Notes: a model not told the origin generated them from the letters alone. A stretch of DNA of 7,652 bases from Burkholderia sp. (GCA_028292565.1 JAQGMD010000463.1:1-7652), one strand, 5' to 3'; counted from the first letter of the stretch, positions 1 to 5,424 are shown. Made by a program: numbers and translations.

Positions 1-2
1 TT

Positions 3-35
3 CTCTGGAAGCTGTTCTACGGCATTAGCACCTGA
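3..35 (+). CDS. C-terminal end of probable Xre/ParS-type (DUF2384) antitoxin, partial
   Basis: Only the last ten codons are inside the window; they read LWKLFYGIST and end in TGA at 33-35. The stop shares its final A with the ATG of the RES toxin gene (TGATG), the usual arrangement of Xre-RES toxin-antitoxin pairs, where the antitoxin comes first. The residue pattern resembles the C-terminal tail of DUF2384 antitoxins (hydrophobic, small, basic, hydrophobic, then G and a hydrophobic residue). In this family that tail is known to enter the toxin active site. Ten residues cannot prove homology, so the call rests mainly on gene order and overlap. Confidence 0.5.
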   Translation, partial: LWKLFYGIST

Positions 36-496
36 TGAAGATCTTCCGAATTGCGGATGCGCGTCACGTAATTCGGGACGGCACCGGCGCAATGCTGATG
101 GGAGGACGCTGGAACAGCCGTGGAAAGCCAGTGATCTATGGATCCTTGAGTTTTGCCGGCGCGATGCTCGAGGTACTTGTACATGCCAGGATCGGCAAAA
201 TCCCGCGCAACCATGCATTGGTTCGCGCCGATGTACCTGCCGGCGTCTCGGTGGAACAACTCTCCGCGGACGCGCTCCCAATCGGGTGGGATTCGGAAGA
301 CGGCGCTAGCGCCCGGGCATTAGGCGACCAATGGATCGAACAGCAAAGGTCCGCGATCCTGATGGTCCCCTCGGTGGTGGCGCGGGAAGAGTGGAATGCG
401 ATCGTGAATCCGCTCCATCCGGACGCAAGGAGCCTGGTTATCGCGGAGCCCACTCCGGTTAAATGGGATGAGAGGCTGTTTGGCTTCAATCATTAG
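35..496 (+). CDS. RES-domain toxin of a type II toxin-antitoxin system
   Basis: A 153-residue protein that is essentially a single RES domain, the normal length for the family. Characterised RES toxins (ParT, MbcT and Xre-RES types) have an ADP-ribosyltransferase-like fold and deplete NAD+ or modify a target with it; that activity is known for the family, not shown here. The name-giving polar residues can be placed: R25 in GGRWNSRG, Y35 after the short turn, E46 in AMLEVLVH and S113 in MVPSVV. The family's NPLHPD stretch follows at 125-130. All catalytic positions appear intact, so the toxin should be functional. The ATG overlaps the upstream stop and has no clear Shine-Dalgarno sequence of its own, which points to translational coupling with the antitoxin. 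No + strand terminator is visible behind it. Confidence 0.88.
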   Translation: MKIFRIADARHVIRDGTGAMLMGGRWNSRGKPVIYGSLSFAGAMLEVLVHARIGKIPRNHALVRADVPAGVSVEQLSADALPIGWDSEDGASARALGDQWIEQQRSAILMVPSVVAREEWNAIVNPLHPDARSLVIAEPTPVKWDERLFGFNH

Positions 497-530
497 CATT
501 CAGCGTAGTGAGGCGATAGGCAAGCTTTGC

Positions 531-568
531 AAATAAAAAAATGCCCGCACTATCTTCATAGTCGGGCA
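531..568 (-). terminator. Rho-independent terminator of the Bug-SDR unit
   Basis: Arms 542-553 and 558-568 pair over 11 bp with one bulged C at 548 and a 4-base loop. Read on the minus strand the stem is followed by a run of seven T and further T-rich bases. It lies 15 bases beyond the dehydrogenase stop. There is no T run on the + side, so it should not terminate the converging toxin transcript. Confidence 0.9.
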
Positions 569-583
569 CCGAACAATGCCGGT

Positions 584-1330
584 TCAGCGTCCGCCGGAGA
601 GCGTCAGCGTAGTTCCGATCATGTACGCAGCCTCGCCCGACATCAGCCAAAGAATCGCTTCCGCGCATTCCTCGGCCGTGCCGATACGGCCCATGGGCAC
701 CTGCGGCAAAACCTTTTGCAGCCTGTCGCCCACACCTGCTTCAGTATGGATTTCGGTCTGGATCAGGCCGGGCGAGATAGCGTTGACGCGGATGCCTTCG
801 GCTGCCACCTCTTTCGCCAGACCCACCGTGAAGCTGTTGATGGCGCCTTTTGCCGCGGCATACGGAATCCACTGATTGCCGCCGCCGATTTGCGCGGCCA
901 GCGAAGACAAATTGACGATGACACCGCCCTTGCCGCCATTTTTAGTCGACATGCGGCGCACCGCTTGCTGCGAGCACAGCATGGTGCCGGTTACGTTGAC
1001 GTCCAACACACGCCGGATCGTTTCGGCGTCATAGCTTTCGAGACGCCCGGCTTTTCCAGTAATGCCGGCGTTGTTAACCAGCGCGGTGATGGGGCCGAGC
1101 TCCGCATCGACGCGATTGAAAAGTTCGATGACTTCCTTCTCGTTTGCCGTGTCGGCCTTCACCATGATCGCCTTGCCGCCGCCTGCGCGTATTGTGGCGA
1201 CGACATCCGAGGCGCGTTCTTCGTTCTTCAGATAATTCACGCAAACGGCGTAGCCGCGTTGCGCCGCGAGCACGGCCGTTGCCGCGCCTATGCCGCGGCC
1301 GGAACCAGTAATGAGCGCTACACCTGACAT
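584..1330 (-). CDS. Short-chain dehydrogenase/reductase (YgfF-like, classical SDR)
   Basis: A 248-residue classical SDR, predicted cytosolic NAD(P)-dependent alcohol/ketone oxidoreductase; the substrate is unknown. The Rossmann glycine motif TGSGRGIG is at 8-15, NNAG at 86-89, and the catalytic set is N112, S143, Y157 and K161 (YAAAK). By memory it resembles E. coli YgfF along its whole length, including NGGKGGVIVN, SSLAAQIG and SPGLIQTEIH. The frame is open to an ATG at 1345, but the purine-rich AAGGAAG lies between that ATG and the one at 1330, six bases before the latter. I therefore choose 1330, which also gives the usual N-terminus MSGVALITG. It follows the Bug receptor gene on the same strand after 70 bases and ends at a terminator, so the two are probably co-transcribed. 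Confidence 0.9.
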   Translation of the reverse strand: MSGVALITGSGRGIGAATAVLAAQRGYAVCVNYLKNEERASDVVATIRAGGGKAIMVKADTANEKEVIELFNRVDAELGPITALVNNAGITGKAGRLESYDAETIRRVLDVNVTGTMLCSQQAVRRMSTKNGGKGGVIVNLSSLAAQIGGGNQWIPYAAAKGAINSFTVGLAKEVAAEGIRVNAISPGLIQTEIHTEAGVGDRLQKVLPQVPMGRIGTAEECAEAILWLMSGEAAYMIGTTLTLSGGR

Positions 1331-1372
1331 TGGTACTTCCTTCATTTAATAAGAGATATGAACTATGCAGAC

Positions 1373-1392
1373 GCGGGCGACGGATCGCCCGC
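1373..1392. other. Hairpin between the Bug and SDR genes
   Basis: GCGGGCGA (1373-1380) and TCGCCCGC (1385-1392) form a perfect 8-bp stem with a 4-base loop, starting 8 bases after the receptor stop on the minus strand. No T run follows, so it is not a standard terminator. It may protect the receptor mRNA 3' end or set a different expression ratio for the two genes (inference). Confidence 0.6.
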
Positions 1393-1400
1393 TTCCACTA

Positions 1401-2384
1401 TTAGTCGAGCGTAATGCCCAATTGCTGGATGATCGGCATGACCTGCGTAAACTGCTTGCGCAAAATCGCTTCCTGCTCGGCCGGCGTCGAGCCGACCGGT
1501 TCGGCTGCAAGCGCGGCAAGGCGCTTCTGCACATCGGGGTGCTTCACCGCCGCCTGGGTTTCACGCGCCAGGCGATCAATGATGTCTTTCGGCGTCTTCG
1601 CCGGTGCGAACAGCCCGTTCCATCCCTCCATCTCCAGCTTGGGCAAGCCCATCTCGCGTACTGTCGGGACATTGGGTAGCGCCGGGCTGCGCTGTGCCGA
1701 GTTGGTAGCGAGCGCTTTCAGGCTGCCGGCGCGAATCTCGGACAAGGACGAGGACAGCTGATCGCCCCCGAGCTGAATGCGTCCCGCGAGCAAGTCCTGC
1801 TTCATCGGCGCCGCGCCGCGGAACGGTATGTGCGCCATCGCGACCTTTTCGTCATTCTTGATCACCTCGCCCACCACGTGCATGTAGGATCCCGGGCCGG
1901 TGGAGCCGTAGTTGTACTGCAGGTTGCGGTCCTTCTGCAGCAGCGTGACAAACTCACGCAGGTTGGTGGCCGGCACGGCCGGATGCGCCGTGATGTACAT
2001 CGGAACATTGGCGACGATCGAGATGCCGGCAAAATCGCTGTCGATGTTGTATGGCGAACGGTTGGCCTGCACCAGCGCAGCCGAAGAAAGCGGGAACGTC
2101 ACGTTATGCATCAGGATGGTATAGCCGTCCGGCGCCGCCTTGGCCACCACATCCGCGCCGATCGAACCTCCCGCGCCGCTGCGGTTTTCCACCACGACCG
2201 GCTGGCCCATGGTTTCGGTCATGCGTTGTGCCACGAGGCGAGCAATAACGTCGGTAGTGCCTCCCGGCGGGAAAGGCACGATCATGCGTACCGTCTTGGT
2301 GGGATAGCCCTGGGCTGTTGCGACTGTAGTACCGGCGAGCAGCATCGCTGCGAGCGCGATGTCACGCCACATTGGTTTGGTCAT
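1401..2384 (-). CDS. Bug/TctC-family periplasmic tripartite tricarboxylate transporter receptor
   Basis: A 327-residue exported solute-binding protein of the Bug family, the usual length. Residues 1-24 are a Sec signal peptide (W6-R7, a hydrophobic core around 9-18, likely cleavage after ATA before Q25). Family landmarks follow: VPFPPGGTTD at 36-45, ENRSGAGGSIG at 66-76, PDGYTIL, then GSTGPGSYMHVVGE, HIPFRGAAP and QDLLAGRIQ. Bug proteins bind small, mostly carboxylated compounds and deliver them to TctAB-type membrane partners. No TctA or TctB gene is in the window, and orphan receptors are common in Burkholderiales. The start is supported by AGGAG five bases before the ATG and an adenine-rich leader. 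The ligand cannot be read from the sequence; the downstream dehydrogenase suggests a hydroxy- or keto-compound (inference). Confidence 0.93.
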   Translation of the reverse strand: MTKPMWRDIALAAMLLAGTTVATAQGYPTKTVRMIVPFPPGGTTDVIARLVAQRMTETMGQPVVVENRSGAGGSIGADVVAKAAPDGYTILMHNVTFPLSSAALVQANRSPYNIDSDFAGISIVANVPMYITAHPAVPATNLREFVTLLQKDRNLQYNYGSTGPGSYMHVVGEVIKNDEKVAMAHIPFRGAAPMKQDLLAGRIQLGGDQLSSSLSEIRAGSLKALATNSAQRSPALPNVPTVREMGLPKLEMEGWNGLFAPAKTPKDIIDRLARETQAAVKHPDVQKRLAALAAEPVGSTPAEQEAILRKQFTQVMPIIQQLGITLD

Positions 2385-2506
2385 TGTGTCTCCTTGTTTT
2401 TTACTTGGTTTTTTTGCTTCTCGCGCCCAACGGCGGTCACCATCGTTAAATGGCTGCGACTGCCGATGTGAATTGGTGCGCGGAAATACTATCTGACAAG
2501 GAGACG
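2385..2506 (-). promoter_or_regulatory. Upstream region of the Bug-SDR unit
   Basis: This gene-free stretch must carry the Bug-SDR promoter and leader unless transcription enters from farther upstream. The part nearest the ATG is strongly A-rich on the coding (minus) strand and contains the AGGAG ribosome binding site. I could not find a convincing -35/-10 pair with proper spacing. No regulator gene is adjacent. Confidence 0.35.
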
Positions 2507-2535
2507 AAGGGATATCCCATAAACGTGGGACCCTT
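2507..2535. repeat. Intergenic hairpin, copy A of a shared motif
   Basis: Outer arms AAGGG (2507-2511) and CCCTT (2531-2535) enclose inner arms TCCCA (2515-2519) and TGGGA (2526-2530), with a 3-base bulge on one side and a 6-base loop. The left part is also the 10-bp palindrome GGGATATCCC (2509-2518). The core at 2514-2530 matches 5755-5771 in 15 of 17 positions. Neither side carries a good T run, so it is not a clear intrinsic terminator, although it lies just past the stop of the exported-protein gene. Confidence 0.6.
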
Positions 2536-2559
2536 GCGAAAAATCAAGAACTGCCGTGG

Positions 2560-2991
2560 CTAGCGACGGCGATCGTCCCCATACCCCCAGCGCGGCAAAT
2601 CCTGGTTCGCACCGGGCCGGCGATTTTCCTGGTCCCTGTTGCGCGTATGCCTTTCATCGCGATCCCGATCGCGGTGACGCCCTTCGCGCTCGCGCCATCC
2701 GTCATGGCGCTGCCCGCGATCATCGCGATATTGCTGGCCCTGCCACTGGTCATGGTCCTGGCGATACTGGTAGATCGGAGGCGGAGACTGGAACGCCGAC
2801 GGCGGCGGCCCATAGACATAAGGCGACTGCGGATAGTACACCGCCGGCGGCGGAGCCTGATAATAGATCGGCGGCTGCGGCTGGCTGTGGACAGTTACCG
2901 ACCAATCCACGCCGCCATGCGCGATGGCCGGTGCGCTGAAGCCTGCAAATGCAACTGCGATGATGCCGGCGACGACGGCGTACCTGTTCAT
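2560..2991 (-). CDS. Small exported Pro/Tyr-rich, then Arg/Asp-rich protein of unknown function
   Basis: A 143-residue protein I cannot assign to a named family. Residues 1-24 are a clear signal peptide: MNRYAVVAG, a hydrophobic core, then SAPAIA with likely cleavage before H25. The mature part starts HGGVDWSVTV. Residues 37-76 form a proline/tyrosine-rich segment with repeated PP and YY units (IYYQAPPPAVYY, VYGPPPS, SPPPIYQY). Residues 77-143 are very polar and rich in R, D, Q and H, with an RDRDRDERH stretch, and end in RRR. It is probably periplasmic or envelope-associated and largely disordered. Similar short exported proteins with PP/YY repeats occur in many Burkholderiales, mostly uncharacterised. 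AGGAG six bases before the ATG supports the start, and the signal peptide together with that site argues for a real gene despite the low complexity. Confidence 0.75.
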   Translation of the reverse strand: MNRYAVVAGIIAVAFAGFSAPAIAHGGVDWSVTVHSQPQPPIYYQAPPPAVYYPQSPYVYGPPPSAFQSPPPIYQYRQDHDQWQGQQYRDDRGQRHDGWREREGRHRDRDRDERHTRNRDQENRRPGANQDLPRWGYGDDRRR

Positions 2992-3077
2992 GCGGGGCTC
3001 CTAGTGTCCTTTTTTACATTAAAGGATAAAAAGCGCCTACCTTAGCCGAATTTCTTGTAACAATCTGTGCCCGCGCC

Positions 3078-3100
3078 AAAAAGGTTGCTTTCACGCAACC
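3078..3100 (-). terminator. Intrinsic terminator of the ene-reductase gene, overlapping its stop codon
   Basis: On the minus strand GGTTGC (from 3100) pairs with GCAACC (ending at 3083) across a 6-base loop and is followed by TTTTT (3082-3078). The loop contains the TGA stop at 3093-3091, so the upstream arm is made of the last sense codons. The 6-bp stem is modest but the layout is that of a Rho-independent terminator. Confidence 0.65.
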
Positions 3101-4263
3101 GTCTTTGAACGGCGCTTGACGGCATAACCATACGGGATCGGCCAGTCCGGTTCTTCCCCCAAGTGCTGCTCCGCCTTCAGCGCCCAGTACGGCTCGCGCA
3201 ACAACTCGCGGCCGACCAGCACCAGGTCGGAATCGCCGCCGGTGATGATTTCGTCCGCATAGTCCGCATCCGTGATGAGCCCAACCGCCCCGGTGAGAAT
3301 CTCCGCCTCGTCATGTATGCGCCGCGCGCATGGCACCTGATAGCCCTTGGCCACCGGAATGCGGGCAGTCGGCAAAGTGCCGCCTGTCGATACATCGATG
3401 AGGTCGACGCCCAGGCTTTTGAGCCTTTTGGCAAGTTCTACCGATTGATCGACATCCCAACCGCCGTCGGCCCAGTCCGTCGCCGACAGGCGCACAAACA
3501 GCGCCATATCGTCGGGCATCAAAGCGCGCAGGCGCTCGGTGATACGCAGCAGCAGACGCATACGGTTTTCCAGGCTGCCGCCGTACTGGTCATTGCGCTG
3601 GTTGCTGAGCGGTGAGAGGAACTCATGCAGCAGGTAACCATGGGCGGCGTGAATTTCGAGCACGGTGAATCCCGCTTTCAGCGCGCGGCGCGCCCCGTCC
3701 TCGAACGCGGTGACGATGCCGTCGATGCCCTTTTCGTCGAGCGCAATCGGCTTGGGTTCATCGTCTTGAAAAGGAATCGGGCTGGGAGCCACTACCGGCC
3801 AACCGCCCTCCTCGGGTATCAGCCTGTCCCCCCCTTTCCAGGGTTCGGCGCAACTTGCCTTGCGCCCGGCATGCGCAAGCTGGATACCGGCGACTGCGCC
3901 CTGGCTATGCACGAATTCGGCTATCCGCGCCAATGGTTCGGCATGCTTGTCGGTCCAGATGCCGAGGTCGCCCGGTGTAATCCGGCCGTCTGCGGTTACC
4001 GATGTCGCCTCCACCATGATCAATGAGGCTCCGCCGACGGCGCGGCTGCCCAGATGCACCAGGTGCCAGTCGTTGGCATAACCTTCCTCGGCGGAATACT
4101 GGCACATCGGCGACATGACGATGCGGTTCCGCAGGGTCACACCGCGTATCGTCATGGGTGAGAGCAAATCTACTTCGGGCAATTCGCGATCGTGGGCCGC
4201 GTCCGCCAGGGCGCCGTGCGCTTTGTGGGATCGGCCATTGATGGCGGAAGCTGGGGTACTCAT
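3091..4263 (-). CDS. Old Yellow Enzyme family NADH:flavin oxidoreductase (YqjM/XenA-like)
   Basis: A 390-residue FMN-dependent TIM-barrel ene-reductase of the thermophilic-like/YqjM class. Such enzymes reduce activated C=C bonds, and some reduce nitro compounds or nitrate esters, using NAD(P)H. Class markers: MSPMCQYSA with the redox-tuning cysteine C54 (YqjM C26), IQLAHAGRKAS at 127-137, and the substrate-anchoring pair H205/H208 with Y210 in HAAHGYLLHEFLSPLSN. FVRLSATDW and TGAVGLIT follow, and the FMN-phosphate region VGRELLREPYW includes the active-site tryptophan W360. Relative to YqjM there are about 28 extra N-terminal residues (1-28), polar and without a signal-peptide core. The ATG is nevertheless supported by GGAGG five bases upstream. 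It is a single-gene unit, divergent from the HU gene. The physiological substrate is unknown. Confidence 0.95.
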   Translation of the reverse strand: MSTPASAINGRSHKAHGALADAAHDRELPEVDLLSPMTIRGVTLRNRIVMSPMCQYSAEEGYANDWHLVHLGSRAVGGASLIMVEATSVTADGRITPGDLGIWTDKHAEPLARIAEFVHSQGAVAGIQLAHAGRKASCAEPWKGGDRLIPEEGGWPVVAPSPIPFQDDEPKPIALDEKGIDGIVTAFEDGARRALKAGFTVLEIHAAHGYLLHEFLSPLSNQRNDQYGGSLENRMRLLLRITERLRALMPDDMALFVRLSATDWADGGWDVDQSVELAKRLKSLGVDLIDVSTGGTLPTARIPVAKGYQVPCARRIHDEAEILTGAVGLITDADYADEIITGGDSDLVLVGRELLREPYWALKAEQHLGEEPDWPIPYGYAVKRRSKTVA

Positions 4264-4273
4264 GGTGGCCTCC

Positions 4274-4291
4274 GGGGTGTTGGGGGTGTTG
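4274..4291. repeat. Two tandem 9-bp repeats in the ene-reductase leader
   Basis: GGGGTGTTG occurs twice head to tail (4274-4282 and 4283-4291), just upstream of the GGAGG ribosome binding site of the ene-reductase gene. On the mRNA it reads CAACACCCC twice. The C-rich repeat could pair with the GGAGG or simply be a slippage duplication. Confidence 0.6.
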
Positions 4292-4312
4292 AAGATGAAC
4301 CGGGAAAAGCGC

Positions 4313-4351
4313 GCATGCCTGGCGCGTCCTGGATTAAGCGGTTAGGCATGC
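4313..4351. promoter_or_regulatory. Spaced inverted repeat, candidate operator of the ene-reductase gene
   Basis: GCATGCCT (4313-4320) and AGGCATGC (4344-4351) are perfect 8-bp inverted arms separated by 23 bases. On the minus strand a weak -10-like CTTAAT lies between the arms and a -35-like TTGCGT overlaps the outer side. An operator controlling the ene-reductase is plausible; many ene-reductase genes are controlled by TetR or similar repressors, but none is encoded here. Confidence 0.4.
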
Positions 4352-4420
4352 ATTACGCAACAAGGTTGCGCCTGCCCGGTCATACATCGCACGTGCCTGC
4401 GGCAAAACCGCCACATTTAA

Positions 4421-4464
4421 TTGCAAGACTGTCAGTTGACAGCTTAGAATTGCCCCGGAGAAAT
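4421..4464 (+). promoter_or_regulatory. Candidate HU promoter with embedded palindrome
   Basis: TTGCAA (4421-4426) and TAGAAT (4445-4450) form a sigma70-like pair with an 18-base spacer. A perfect -35 consensus TTGACA (4436-4441) is also present, with a weaker AGAAAT 17 bases downstream (4459-4464). CTGTCA-GT-TGACAG (4429-4442) is a perfect inverted repeat inside the spacer of the first pair and could bind a dimeric regulator. The predicted leader is about 40-55 bases. Confidence 0.5.
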
Positions 4465-4480
4465 TTTAAGCAGTTTTTTC

Positions 4481-4498
4481 GCCCTAACGGGCATTTTT
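4481..4498 (+). other. Short GC hairpin with T run in the HU leader
   Basis: GCCC (4481-4484) and GGGC (4489-4492) form a 4-bp stem with loop TAAC, followed by A and five T. It resembles a weak intrinsic terminator but lies between the predicted promoter and the HU ribosome binding site (AAGGGA, 4501-4506), with no + strand gene ahead of it. It could act as an attenuator or mRNA-stabilising leader structure (inference). Confidence 0.45.
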
Positions 4499-4511
4499 AG
4501 AAGGGAAAGCA

Positions 4512-4796
4512 GTGAAAAAATCCGAAATGATTGAAGCAATCGCGGAAGAAACCGGCGTGACGAAAGTCCAGGCCAAGGCATCCATGGACATGCTGATTGA
4601 ATTCATCAAAACCGGCCTCCGCAAGGAAGGACGCTTTGCTGTTTCCGGCCTCGGTACGTTCACGGTCGGCAAACGCGCCGCCCGCATCGGCCGCAATCCG
4701 ATGACTGGCGAGAAGCTGAAGATCAAGGCGACCAAGACCGCCAAGTTCAAGGCAGCGCCGGACCTGAAAGAAGCCGCGAACAAGTTCAAAGGCTGA
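4512..4796 (+). CDS. HU-family nucleoid DNA-binding protein
   Basis: A 94-residue histone-like HU/IHF-family protein, normal length. It begins with the alpha-helical dimerisation part (MKKSEMIEAIAEETGVTKVQA), continues with a beta strand around GRFAVSGLGTFTVGKRAAR (HU usually has GFGSFEV) and carries the DNA-bending arm with RNPMTGE, where P63 is the intercalating proline. The Lys-rich arm return KIKATKTAKFKA follows and a short C-terminal helix ends KFKG. As a homodimer such proteins bend and compact DNA without strong sequence preference. The start codon is GTG, preceded by AAGGGA at suitable spacing; no ATG alternative would keep the conserved N-terminus. It is closer to HU than to IHF, but with A/T-rich substitutions typical of a secondary HU paralogue, so I give no symbol. 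It stands alone between a divergent reductase gene and an HTH gene. Confidence 0.93.
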   Translation: MKKSEMIEAIAEETGVTKVQAKASMDMLIEFIKTGLRKEGRFAVSGLGTFTVGKRAARIGRNPMTGEKLKIKATKTAKFKAAPDLKEAANKFKG

Positions 4797-4802
4797 CAGC
4801 GG

Positions 4803-4819
4803 GCGTCGGCAAACGACGC
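4803..4819. other. Hairpin in the HU 3' untranslated region
   Basis: GCGTCG (4803-4808) and CGACGC (4814-4819) form a perfect 6-bp stem with a 5-base loop, starting 7 bases after the HU stop. There is no T run; together with the next hairpin it makes a two-stem 3' end that may stabilise the message. Confidence 0.5.
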
Positions 4820-4833
4820 AAGCTGACAATCGA

Positions 4834-4857
4834 GGGCGGGAATTTCCCGCCCTTTGT
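4834..4857 (+). terminator. Rho-independent terminator of the HU gene
   Basis: GGGCGGG (4834-4840) and CCCGCCC (4846-4852) form a perfect 7-bp GC stem with loop AATTT, followed by TTTGTT. It lies 37 bases after the HU stop and separates HU from the HTH gene. Confidence 0.85.
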
Positions 4858-4896
4858 TCATCTCGGCTCAACTGCGGACGCTATAGCGGCGAAGTC

Positions 4897-4940
4897 TGCT
4901 ACACTTGGTTGCTAATTGCTTGTTAGCAATAGTGTAGAAT
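4897..4940 (+). promoter_or_regulatory. Promoter/operator region of the HTH gene: nested inverted repeats
   Basis: Outer arms CTACACT (4899-4905) and AGTGTAG (4931-4937) enclose inner arms TTGCTAA (4909-4915) and TTAGCAA (4923-4929); all arms pair perfectly. A -10-like TAGAAT (4935-4940) overlaps the right outer arm, and an extended -10 TGCTACACT (4897-4905) overlaps the left one. A regulator bound here would block RNA polymerase. The site sits 36 bases before the HTH start codon, so autorepression is the simplest reading. Confidence 0.65.
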
Positions 4941-4975
4941 GGCCGCTTTGAAAAACCGATAAGGAAGTAAACAGA

Positions 4976-5380
4976 GTGTCGACCAAGGAAAGGCTGGATT
5001 TCAGCCAGCGTTTGCAGCAGGTCCTGCAAGCCGCGGAATATGCCCCCGACAGCCCTACCCAACTGGCGCGGGAATTCAATATCCGCTTCGACGGATCCCC
5101 GATTACGGTCCATGCCGCCCGCAAATGGCTGCTGGGCGAAGCAATCCCTACCCAGGAAAAACTGCGCGCCCTCGCGCAGTGGCTGGGCGTATCCACCGAG
5201 TGGCTGCGCTTTGGCGGTGAAAGCGCTGTACCCATCGGTCCGGCCGCAGCGCGGCAGGACAAGCGACTCGATCCGCGGGATCTCTCGATTATCGAGAACC
5301 TGCAGCGGCTCGACGACAAGCATCGGCAGATCGTGCATAACCTGATCCGCCAACTGGTGCACGCCAACGAACGGAAGTAA
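4976..5380 (+). CDS. Small HTH (Xre/CI-like) transcriptional regulator
   Basis: A 134-residue DNA-binding protein. Residues 9-35 (FSQRLQQVLQ ... QLAREFNI) form the first helices of a lambda-repressor-like fold. A short insertion rich in G and P (38-43) leads to the recognition part TVHAARKWLLGEAIP (44-58), and the domain closes with LRALAQWLGVSTEWLRFG (63-80). Residues 81-95 are a linker; 97-134 form a polar helix pair (DLSIIENLQRLDDKHRQIVHNLIRQLV) that probably dimerises. This architecture is familiar from conserved but uncharacterised Burkholderiales regulators. The start is GTG at 4976, supported by AAGGAAG (4961-4967) eight bases upstream. It is monocistronic, framed by a nested inverted repeat and a terminator. 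Target genes beyond its own promoter are unknown, and no phage genes flank it. Confidence 0.85.
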   Translation: MSTKERLDFSQRLQQVLQAAEYAPDSPTQLAREFNIRFDGSPITVHAARKWLLGEAIPTQEKLRALAQWLGVSTEWLRFGGESAVPIGPAAARQDKRLDPRDLSIIENLQRLDDKHRQIVHNLIRQLVHANERK

Positions 5381-5393
5381 GGCACCCCATCCA

Positions 5394-5418
5394 CCGCAGT
5401 CAACCGACTGCGGTTTTC
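5394..5418 (+). terminator. Rho-independent terminator of the HTH gene
   Basis: CCGCAGTC (5394-5401) and GACTGCGG (5406-5413) form a perfect 8-bp stem with a 4-base loop, followed by TTTTC. It starts 13 bases after the stop. It lies between converging genes but has a T run only on the + side. Confidence 0.88.
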
Positions 5419-5424
5419 ACATCT

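Noticed and set aside
527..1327. 266-codon + strand frame opposite the dehydrogenase
   Set aside because: Antisense shadow of a well-supported SDR gene; composition (Arg, His, Ala rich) is typical of a reverse-frame artefact and it runs through the SDR terminator hairpin.
1830..2471. 213-codon + strand frame opposite the Bug receptor
   Set aside because: Antisense to a clear Bug-family gene, no recognisable domain, Arg/His-rich artefactual composition.
2640..2760. GCGATC/GATCGC-rich repetitive stretch
   Set aside because: Explained by codons of the Arg/Asp/His-rich half of the exported protein; no CRISPR-like spacing or true array.
4429..4442. Possible LexA box (CTGT...ACAG)
   Set aside because: The arms are separated by 6 bases instead of the 8 required by the gammaproteobacterial-type LexA consensus; kept only as an unspecified palindrome.
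4484..4871. Two minus-strand frames opposite the HU gene
   Set aside because: HU on the + strand is unambiguous and both frames cross its terminator.
4879..4888. 10-bp palindrome CGCTATAGCG before the HTH gene
   Set aside because: Short GC/AT palindrome without partner copy or promoter alignment; not enough to call a site beside the much stronger nested repeat.
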